Shown here: positions 26,274-32,128 of the stretch, in pieces
Layout: each line of letters starts with the position of its first letter
Position numbering within the stretch: the first letter of the stretch is position 1
From: SpSt-333 sp964371615
Lineage (GTDB): Bacteria > Bacteroidota > Ignavibacteria > UBA10030 > UBA8401
Length of the DNA: 64,000 bases
Direction: 5' to 3'
Assembly (NCBI GenBank): GCA_964371615.1
Contig: CAYJMS010000003.1
Span: forward strand, 558,001-622,000
Position numbers and translations under genes: made by a program
The notes under the pieces: generated by a model
Told to the model about the DNA's origin: nothing
Seen by the model: only the letters and a program-made list of their open reading frames with translations
The model's database searches: none

Positions 26274-26302
26274 TTGACTTTTTTCCCAAAGTTGGGTATA
26301 TT
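26274..26302 (+). promoter_or_regulatory. Sigma-70-type promoter for the tRNA-Asn array
   Basis: TTGACT at 26274-26279, exactly 17 bases, then TATATT at 26297-26302, with transcription expected near 26309, nine bases before the first tRNA-Asn-like sequence at 26318. Near-consensus, as expected for a stable RNA gene. Confidence 0.8.
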
Positions 26303-26317
26303 AAAACTCGCAAAAAT

Positions 26318-26445
26318 TCCGCGGTAGCGGAAGGCAGAGTCCGCCAGACAACGACGGATCTCATCCGTCACCAACCAGCGGTGCCGGATTCGACATGCGG
26401 CTGTTATCCCGAACTTTGTTCGGGATGTAAGTTCGAGAAATTTTA
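26318..26445 (+). pseudogene. tRNA-Asn remnant A, interrupted by palindromic inserts
   Basis: Pieces of tRNA-Asn in order: TTCCGCGGTAG (acceptor 5' side), GGCAGAG, ATGCGGCTGTT (anticodon arm), GTAAGTTCGAG (T arm). Between them lie a TCCGCCAGACAACGACGGAT insert and, from about 26406, ATCCCGAAC/GTTCGGGAT around three bases. No 3' acceptor strand, so not functional. It is the first copy after the promoter. Confidence 0.75.
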
Positions 26446-26458
26446 AGTTTAGATATAT

Positions 26459-26519
26459 TCCGCGGTAGCTCAATGGCAGATTAACCGCAGGGTTGTAAAA
26501 TCGAGGTAAAATTTTTTAT
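26459..26519 (+). pseudogene. tRNA-Asn remnant B
   Basis: TCCGCGGTAGCTCAATGGCAG joined directly to ATTAACCGCAGGGTTGTAAAA; equals remnant C minus 21 bases bounded by CAGA repeats, so it probably arose by deletion. The anticodon stem is lost. Confidence 0.75.
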
Positions 26520-26601
26520 TCCGCGGTAGCTCAATGGCAGAGCATGTCTGTCGTACGACAGATTAACCGCAGGGTTGTAAAATCGAGGTAAAATTTTTTA
26601 T
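26520..26601 (+). pseudogene. tRNA-Asn remnant C with 16-bp palindrome in the anticodon arm
   Basis: Acceptor and D arm match the intact tRNA-Asn, then TCTGTCGTACGACAGA (26547-26562) replaces the six bases CGGCTG before TTAACCGCAGGG. The T arm is altered and the 3' acceptor strand missing. Confidence 0.78.
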
Positions 26602-26673
26602 TCCGCGGTAGCTCAATGGCAGAGCATGCGGCTGTTAACCGCAGGGTTGTAAGTTCGAGTCTTACCCGCGGAG
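26602..26673 (+). tRNA. tRNA-Asn (anticodon GTT)
   Basis: Full cloverleaf by eye: acceptor TCCGCGG (26602-26608) pairs with CCGCGGA (26666-26672); D arm GCTC/GAGC; anticodon stem TGCGG/CCGCA around CTGTTAA, anticodon GTT; T arm GTAAG/CTTAC around TTCGAGT; G at 26673 as discriminator. CCA is not fully encoded. It is the only intact member of the array and shares the promoter at 26274. An 8+5-bp hairpin follows at 26677-26710. Confidence 0.95.
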
Positions 26674-26676
26674 CAA

Positions 26677-26710
26677 AAATCCCGCCCACAGTAGATGTGG
26701 AACGGGATTT
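26677..26710 (+). terminator. Compound hairpin between tRNA-Asn and the first GIY-YIG gene
   Basis: AAATCCCG pairs with CGGGATTT and, inside, CCACA with TGTGG. It may end the tRNA transcript or shape the leader of the nuclease gene, whose ATG comes 7 bases later. A homologous hairpin with compensating changes (ATCCCGC/GCGGGAT) lies at 27061-27090 before the second gene. Confidence 0.65.
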
Positions 26711-26717
26711 TCCGTTT

Positions 26718-26960
26718 ATGGGATATACTGTTTATGTCTTGTATTCGTCGGAGCATGATCGATTGTATATCGGTCAAACGAAGGATTGGGATCGTCGGGA
26801 GGGAGAACACCAGCGTGGCGAGGTCTCCTCCACACGGCCATATTTACCGATGCGATTGGTGTATCGGGAAGAGGTGGCAACCCGTTCGGAGTCGATGAAA
26901 AGAGAAAAAGAGTTGAAGACTTCCTCCGGTCGTCGATGGATTCGAGATTATTGTCTTTAG
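26718..26960 (+). CDS. Small GIY-YIG nuclease-domain protein (1)
   Basis: 80 residues from the ATG at 26718. Single GIY-YIG domain: Y6-V-L-Y in place of GIY, Y17-I-G19, R27, H31, and a Glu in the MKREKELK helix near residue 60. Length and style fit the small UvrC-N-like group common in Bacteroidota. The frame is open upstream through the tRNA, which would give a longer fusion, but that part is tRNA sequence and not protein-like. The TAG stop falls within a tRNA-Asn-like sequence (TTTAGGCAGAG). Family members are often called homing-like nucleases or DNA-repair-like; no function has been shown for this group to my knowledge. Confidence 0.85.
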   Translation: MGYTVYVLYSSEHDRLYIGQTKDWDRREGEHQRGEVSSTRPYLPMRLVYREEVATRSESMKREKELKTSSGRRWIRDYCL

Positions 26961-27057
26961 GCAGAGCATGTCTGCCGTACGGCAGATTAACCGCAGGGTT
27001 GTAAGTTCTGAGCCGTAGGCTCATGCGCCTTCGGCGCAGAGTCTTACCCGCGGAGCA
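26961..27057 (+). pseudogene. tRNA-Asn 3' remnant E with three palindromic inserts
   Basis: Starts at GCAGAGCATG (D arm). TCTGCCGTACGGCAGA (26971-26986) replaces CGGCTG, then TTAACCGCAGGGTTGTAAGTTC, then two back-to-back palindromes TGAGCCGTAGGCTCA (27009-27023) and TGCGCCTTCGGCGCA (27024-27038) exactly inside the T loop, then GAGTCTTACCCGCGGAGCA, an intact 3' end. Confidence 0.82.
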
Positions 27058-27099
27058 AAGATCCCGCCCACAGTAGATGTGGTGCGGGATTTTCCGTTT

Positions 27100-27357
27100 A
27101 TGGCCTATTTCCTTTACATCCTACATTCTGCTTCGGGGGATCGTTATTACATCGGTAGTTCGGAATATCCCACGAAAAGACTAAAGTATCATAATTCGAT
27201 TGAAAAAGGATTCACTTCTCGGTATCGTCCGTGGAAGATTGTTTTCATGAAATCATATGGTGACAAGAAATTAGCTCAAGCGGCAGAACGAAAATTGATA
27301 TCATGGAAAAGCAGAGAAATGATTGATCGAATAATAAACGGATCAACCGAAATATAA
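27100..27357 (+). CDS. Small GIY-YIG nuclease-domain protein (2)
   Basis: 85 residues from the ATG at 27100. MAYFLYILHSASGDRYYIGSS gives the GIY (LYIL) and YIG motifs, then R30 region with YPTKRLKYHN, and the catalytic-type Glu in AAERKLISW near residue 66. It is preceded by the same hairpin-plus-TTTTCCGTTTATGG leader as the first gene, although the proteins differ widely, so leader and gene seem to travel as a unit. A tRNA-Asn 3' remnant follows directly after its stop. Confidence 0.86.
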   Translation: MAYFLYILHSASGDRYYIGSSEYPTKRLKYHNSIEKGFTSRYRPWKIVFMKSYGDKKLAQAAERKLISWKSREMIDRIINGSTEI

Positions 27358-27498
27358 TGCGGCTGTTGTCCCGAACCCCGTTCGGGATGTAAGTTCTGAG
27401 CCGGAGGCTTACGCCAATAATACGGCGTACAGGCATGCGCCTTCGGTGCAGAGTCTTATCAAAGATCCGCCTTCTTTTTGGCGGACCCGCGGAGCTCT
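27357..27498 (+). pseudogene. tRNA-Asn 3' remnant F with several hairpin inserts
   Basis: ATGCGGCTGTT, then TCCCGAAC/GTTCGGGA (27369-27387), GTAAGTTC, a TGAGCCGGAGGCTTA insert, TACGCC/GGCGTA, ATGCGCCTTCGGTGCA, GAGTCTTAT, TCCGCC/GGCGGA (about 27466-27485), and CCCGCGGAGC at the end. Every insert is a hairpin and the tRNA pieces stay in order. Confidence 0.75.
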
Positions 27499-27502
27499 TC
27501 CA

Positions 27503-27530
27503 CAAATCCCTTATAAAGTGACGGGATTTG
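27503..27530 (+). terminator. Terminator-like hairpin at the end of the tRNA-Asn array
   Basis: CAAATCCC pairs with GGGATTTG around twelve bases, followed by TCATTTT. Possibly the original tRNA terminator. From here to 27694 I see no gene. Confidence 0.6.
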
Positions 27531-27694
27531 TCATTTTAAAACAATGAAGGGCATGTGCTCGGGGCCCAGGGCGGCGAGTCTTGACGGAATTCTTTTTGTG
27601 ATCTGGCGAGGGTCCTATAGTGCCAAATGACGCCCGGCACTGTCGGATTTGGCGGCCAAAGAACGATTGCAGAGAGCGGGTATGTTGAACTACT

Positions 27695-29380
27695 CTATTG
27701 AATTTTATTGTTCACGATCTCGAGAATTTCTTTTTCGAGTGCAATTGTTTTACTCTCCAACTCTGCACCCTTATGAAGTTTTTCTTTTGCAAAATCAGAT
27801 TCCTTCATACCGGCAGCATTGATCTTCACATTCAAAAAAGCCCCCATCACGGCGGACCGTGCACACAGAGCACCAACACCGGCATCACTGACCGAATTCG
27901 GATTTCCTTTTTCAGCCATTGCTTTTATCAGATCCATTGATGCGTACGATGTTTCCATGACTTGAAAGGGAATTTCAATCGCATAGCGTGTTGCCGCAGC
28001 AATTGCCTCTGACCGTAATTTTTTTTCCGTCTCTGTCGATTTCGGAAGTTTGAACGAATCCATGATTGCATTGAATGCATTGGTGTCTTCATCAACAAGG
28101 AACAACAGCTTGTCCTTGATCGCCTGACCCTTTTCAGCCCAGGTGGAAAATTCCTCCCACCGTTCATCCCAGCCGGCTTTGTGGGACGATAAGTTTGCCA
28201 CCATCGTTCCCAGCGACGCTCCCAGTGCGCCGATGTATGCAGAAATTGATCCGCCTCCCGGAGCGGGTGATTCTGATGCTGTTTCGTTTGCGAATCCCTT
28301 GCAGGTGTAGTCGATCAATTTCATTTTTGAATTTTCTTCCAACAAATATTCTATGATCTTTTCTTTTGGATTGAATGGTTTAAGATCATCGAGGCCAAGT
28401 GATTTTATTGCTATTTTTATTATTTCTTCCTCCGCGATACCGACCGATCGCTGCTGTTTTTTTAGAAAATATTTTCCCGCATCGAGCATGGCCTTCAGAG
28501 GTATCAATCCAACCAGTTCGGAACCGGTCACCCGGATCCCGCGTTCCAATGCCTTTTTGGACGCCTCTTCGAACGCGACGTGTACAGGAGTGATATTGAT
28601 GTTGGTAAGATTGATGGAGATCTGGGCAATGCCATACTCTTCAATATACCAACCGATCGCCTTCACCGCTTTCAATGTGCCGGGGATGTAGAGATCCTCA
28701 CCTTTTTCATCCTTCAGAATTTTTCCGGTGATCTGGTTGCCCTCCCGTTTGGGACGTCCCTTTTCCCTGATATCAAAAGCGATCGCATTGGCTCTTCGCA
28801 CAGAGGTCGTATTCAGATTCACATTATAGGCAATGAGAAAATCCCGTGCTCCAACGGCGGTTGCTCCCGCTGTCGCATTGAATGCTGCCGGACCAAAATC
28901 GGGTTTCCATTCCGGGTTCGTTAATCTCTTCGGGAGGCCTTCATATTCTCCCGTGCGGCAGTTCGCAAGATTCCTTCGCTCCTCAGCAAAAGCAGCATAC
29001 TCGTAGCAATACACGGGAATGGAAAGTTCCTTCCCGATCCTTTCGGCCAGGCGGCGTGCATAGACAACGGTCTCTTCCATGGTGATCCCGGAGATCGGGA
29101 TCAGCGGGCAGACATCGGTCGCACCCATGCGGGGATGTTCACCGGTATGGTTCCTCATGTCGATGATCTCAGAAGCTTTTTTGACCGCCAGGAATGCCGC
29201 TTCAATGACCGCCTCTGGTTCACCGACGAACGTCACCACCGTTCTGTTGGTGGCCTTTCCGGGGTCCACATCAAGCAATCGCACTCCATCCACCTGTTCA
29301 ATCTGAGAAGTGATCTGCTTTATGACGGCCATATTCCGTCCTTCACTGAAATTCGGAACACATTCGATTATTTTTTTCAT
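27695..29380 (-). CDS. ftcD: Glutamate formimidoyltransferase fused to formimidoyl-THF cyclodeaminase
   Basis: 561 residues if started at MKKIIECVPNFSEGRN (ATG 29380), the conserved beginning of the family; ATGs at 29392 and upstream are alternatives and no strong ribosome site decides. Residues 1-180 and about 181-330 are the N and C subdomains of the formiminotransferase (HTGEHPRMGATDVCPLIP, NITPVHVAFEEA); about 350-555 is the cyclodeaminase domain (SPAPGGGSISAYIGALGASLGTMV). The enzyme passes the formimino group from formiminoglutamate to tetrahydrofolate and deaminates it, in histidine breakdown. No hut genes are adjacent. Confidence 0.93.
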   Translation of the reverse strand: MKKIIECVPNFSEGRNMAVIKQITSQIEQVDGVRLLDVDPGKATNRTVVTFVGEPEAVIEAAFLAVKKASEIIDMRNHTGEHPRMGATDVCPLIPISGITMEETVVYARRLAERIGKELSIPVYCYEYAAFAEERRNLANCRTGEYEGLPKRLTNPEWKPDFGPAAFNATAGATAVGARDFLIAYNVNLNTTSVRRANAIAFDIREKGRPKREGNQITGKILKDEKGEDLYIPGTLKAVKAIGWYIEEYGIAQISINLTNINITPVHVAFEEASKKALERGIRVTGSELVGLIPLKAMLDAGKYFLKKQQRSVGIAEEEIIKIAIKSLGLDDLKPFNPKEKIIEYLLEENSKMKLIDYTCKGFANETASESPAPGGGSISAYIGALGASLGTMVANLSSHKAGWDERWEEFSTWAEKGQAIKDKLLFLVDEDTNAFNAIMDSFKLPKSTETEKKLRSEAIAAATRYAIEIPFQVMETSYASMDLIKAMAEKGNPNSVSDAGVGALCARSAVMGAFLNVKINAAGMKESDFAKEKLHKGAELESKTIALEKEILEIVNNKIQ

Positions 29381-29931
29381 ACTGATCAACATTGGGTTAT
29401 TGAATTTTCCCATTCATTACCGTCACAACAGCGGAATTATCATCCAAAGAATAAGGAAATAATTGATAAGAAGGAATAGATCTACGGTACATTTTCAGCC
29501 GTCGAAAGTGCGGATCCAGTTCAATTGCGGTTTGGAGCGATACTTCCGCAACCCTTCCCTCCAACGAGGTGCCAGAAGCAATAAATTTAAATTATGCATT
29601 GGCACATCATACAGGGGCAGGTCAGTCAATGGATTCGGGATTATTGTCTTTAGGCAGAGTCCGCCAGACTGCGGCGGATCCGCGGAGCAGAACTGAAAGC
29701 CCGAGCATTAACGTATCGGTTTCAGAGATTTTTTGTTGTTATGGCCATTCTTTCATCACCACACTTACCTCCGATCGGCACGCACAACAAGATCATACAG
29801 GATTAATATATCAATCTATCCCTTGATTAGCGGAGAGATATACGATAACTTTCTGAACCCTCACGCCTTCATCGTTGTTATACGTCAATCAATAAGTACG
29901 TCGGACTTGTTTCTCAAATAATTGTGCGGTA
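29381..29931. other. Spacer with a tRNA/GIY-YIG scar
   Basis: No full gene. Apart from the scar at 29628-29690 the sequence is unassigned; it must hold the promoter of the gene at 29932. Confidence 0.5.
29628..29690 (+). pseudogene. Solo scar: end of a GIY-YIG gene plus tRNA-Asn remnant
   Basis: GGATTCGGGATTATTGTCTTTAG-type sequence matches the end of GIY-YIG gene 1 (26938-26960) with one change, followed by GGCAGAG, a TCCGCC/GGCGGA hairpin insert (29658-29676) and TCCGCGGAGCAGA, the tRNA-Asn 3' end. It lies about 2.6 kb from the array, beyond ftcD. Confidence 0.75.
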
Positions 29932-31389
29932 ATGAAAATATTATTAACAGGCGCAACAGGATACATCGGTAAGAGACTGCTTCCCATTCTTATTGAACAA
30001 GGGCATTCCGTCGTGTGCTGCGTGCGGGATACACAGCGCTTTCCATCGGACGGAATATATCAACACCCGAATATCTCGTTATTTAAAGTCGACTTTCTTC
30101 AAGACACCGGTGTTTCCGAATCGATACATGATATTGATGCGGCATACTATCTTATTCATTCGATGAGCTCCGACAACAGCAACTTTGAAAAACTTGAAGA
30201 GATCTCCGCGCACAATTTTATCGGCCTCGTGAAGCACACCTCGGTGCGACAGATCATTTATCTCGGCGGAATCACGAATGAAGCGAATCTTTCCAAACAT
30301 CTTGCGTCGAGAAAAAAAGTTGAAGAGATCCTCCGCAACAGCGGAATTACGCTGACTACAATCAGAGCCGGTATTATTGTCGGGTCCGGCAGCGCTTCGT
30401 TTGAAATCATACGTGATCTGGTGGAAAAACTTCCTGTTATGATCACTCCAAAATGGCTGAACACGAAGAGTCAGCCGATTGCAATCAAGAATGTACTGGA
30501 GTATTTAACCGGAGTATTGCTCAAAAAAGAAACTTTTAACAGGTCATTCGATATTGGCGGACCGGATGTATTAACATACAAACAAATGCTTCTGCAATTT
30601 TCCAAAGTACGCAGACTGAAACGATTCATCTTCACCGTGCCGGTGATGTCGCCGCGAATCTCATCCTATTGGCTGTATTTTGTCACATCGACATCATATC
30701 CGCTCGCGATTAATCTTGTGAACAGCATGAAAGTGGAGGTGATTGCAAAGAATAATGATCTCGAAAAAATGCTTGGCATCACACCGATCAAATACGAAGA
30801 GGCCGTAACACTTGCATTTCAACAGACTGAACAGAACAATGTTGTTTCCAGCTGGAAAGATTCACTCATTTCAAGTTACACCGATCCATCACTCTTTGAA
30901 CATATTCAAGTTCCGACGGACGGCTGCTTTGTTGACAAGAGGGAAGTTGAAATTACAACGACGATTGATGCGGTGCTTGAAAATATTTGGTCTATCGGCG
31001 GCGAACGAGGCTGGTATTACGGAGATTGGCTCTGGGGTATTCGCGGATTTTTAGACAAGCTGTTTGGCGGAGTAGGTCTGCGCCGGGGGAGGACCAATGC
31101 ACAATGTATCCACCCGGGAGACACGCTTGATTTCTGGCGTGTATTAGTTGCCGACAAAGAGAATAAACGGCTGTTGCTCTATGCAGAAATGAAATTACCC
31201 GGTGAAGCATGGCTCGAACTCAGGATCATTAAAAAAAATCAAACCGACTTCCTGCAGCAAACGGCAACATTCCGTTCCAAGGGTTTATTGGGAAGAATTT
31301 ATTGGTATTCTGTTTTGCCGTTCCATTATTTTGTCTTTAACGGTATGGCGAATAATATTGTTCGATTTCACCACAATGTCCGCGGATGA
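29932..31389 (+). CDS. NAD(P)-binding SDR-type protein with C-terminal DUF2867
   Basis: 485 residues. Residues 1-290 are an atypical short-chain dehydrogenase/NmrA-like Rossmann domain (MKILLTGATGYIGKRLLP nucleotide site; YYLIHSM active-site region). Residues about 320-485 are a DUF2867 domain (VFDKREVEI..., GERGWYYGDWLWGIRGFLDKLFGG, DFWRVLV). This two-domain protein is frequent in Bacteroidota and other Gram-negatives and its reaction is not established; quinone- or lipid-related roles have been suggested for relatives. Its TGA stop overlaps the ATG of a 41-codon ORF, which in turn overlaps the next gene. Confidence 0.9.
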   Translation: MKILLTGATGYIGKRLLPILIEQGHSVVCCVRDTQRFPSDGIYQHPNISLFKVDFLQDTGVSESIHDIDAAYYLIHSMSSDNSNFEKLEEISAHNFIGLVKHTSVRQIIYLGGITNEANLSKHLASRKKVEEILRNSGITLTTIRAGIIVGSGSASFEIIRDLVEKLPVMITPKWLNTKSQPIAIKNVLEYLTGVLLKKETFNRSFDIGGPDVLTYKQMLLQFSKVRRLKRFIFTVPVMSPRISSYWLYFVTSTSYPLAINLVNSMKVEVIAKNNDLEKMLGITPIKYEEAVTLAFQQTEQNNVVSSWKDSLISSYTDPSLFEHIQVPTDGCFVDKREVEITTTIDAVLENIWSIGGERGWYYGDWLWGIRGFLDKLFGGVGLRRGRTNAQCIHPGDTLDFWRVLVADKENKRLLLYAEMKLPGEAWLELRIIKKNQTDFLQQTATFRSKGLLGRIYWYSVLPFHYFVFNGMANNIVRFHHNVRG

Positions 31390-31511
31390 AGAACATTTTC
31401 AACGCCGTTGCATTAATCGTTATCGGCAGTGGGACGATGGAGGTTTTTAATGAAAAAAGTATCCTGGAATATATAACTACATCACATCACATTAATCTAA
31501 AATTCATATGA
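31386..31511 (+). CDS. Possible 41-residue coupled small protein
   Basis: ATG AAG AAC ... ATA TGA: the start overlaps the preceding stop (ATGA) and the stop overlaps the following start (ATGA), so both junctions are of the translational-coupling type. The peptide begins MKNIFNAVALIVIGSGTMEV, hydrophobic enough for one membrane segment. No family recognised; it might also be a decayed longer gene. Confidence 0.5.
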   Translation: MKNIFNAVALIVIGSGTMEVFNEKSILEYITTSHHINLKFI

Positions 31512-31912
31512 AAAAACACATTCGCATATATTTTATCACACTTTTTTCTTTTCTTGCGCTTGACAGCGTTTGGCTTGGGTATATTTCACCGGCATTCTAT
31601 CAACAGTACATCGGTCATCTTCTTGCTCAGGACCCCAATTTTGTGGCTGCGGGTCTGTTCTATCTTATCTTCATCGGGGGTCTTGTGTATTTCGCAGTCG
31701 CTCCCGGAGTGGTATTGGGTTCCATTCGTCTTGGGGCAATCCGCGGTGCGGTGTATGGATTGACCACTTATGCAACGTTTGATCTGACAAGTCATGCGGT
31801 GTTTCGTGATTGGCCCGCAATCGTCACTGTTATAGACCTCATCTGGGGAACAGCGCTTTCATCCGCTTCCGCAATTGTTGCTATCTTTCTGCACAGGAAG
31901 TTCAATAAATGA
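31508..31912 (+). CDS. DUF2177 membrane protein
   Basis: 134 residues with four hydrophobic segments. LDSVWLGYISPAFYQQYIGHLL near the beginning and AVYGLTTYATFDLTSHAVFRDWP near residue 85 are the conserved parts of the DUF2177 family, small inner-membrane proteins of unknown function often found beside SDR/DUF2867 genes and photolyase or cyclopropane-synthase-like operons. It is the last gene of the coupled set starting at 29932. Confidence 0.9.
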   Translation: MKKHIRIYFITLFSFLALDSVWLGYISPAFYQQYIGHLLAQDPNFVAAGLFYLIFIGGLVYFAVAPGVVLGSIRLGAIRGAVYGLTTYATFDLTSHAVFRDWPAIVTVIDLIWGTALSSASAIVAIFLHRKFNK

Positions 31913-32097
31913 TCACGTGTGCGTAAACGCCAACCGTGTGATTTTTTTCAGAGTGATGGCGAACTGTGGAAGAGTATGAGTATTGAAGACTTGACAAATC
32001 TTAAAGATTCGTCACGTCTGTCCGCTGTAGGCGGGGAGACCATTGTGTGCAGGTGACGGTCACCTTCCGTTCGCGATTTGGAAAATCGCGTTACTGT

Positions 32098-32128
32098 GTG
32101 ATGCCATGGCTCACAGTCATGGCATCAC
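32098..32128 (-). terminator. Hairpin overlapping the gltB stop
   Basis: GTGATGCCATG / CATGGCATCAC with a nine-base loop; its right arm lies inside the last codons of gltB. Two more palindromes lie just left (AGGTGAC-G-GTCACCT near 32051 and CGCGATTT/AAATCGCG near 32073). The core CATGGCATCAC recurs in the hairpin after katG. Confidence 0.7.

Noticed and set aside
26459..26601. Remnants B and C as working tRNA genes
   Set aside because: Both lack the 3' acceptor strand and a pairing T arm; only 26602-26673 folds completely.
26616..26717. Upstream extension of GIY-YIG gene 1 through the tRNA-Asn
   Set aside because: The added residues are translated tRNA and hairpin sequence. The GIY-YIG domain starts directly after the ATG at 26718.
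26318..27530. CRISPR-like array
   Set aside because: Repeated parts are tRNA pieces and the palindromes differ from each other; there are no uniform repeats with unique spacers and no cas genes.
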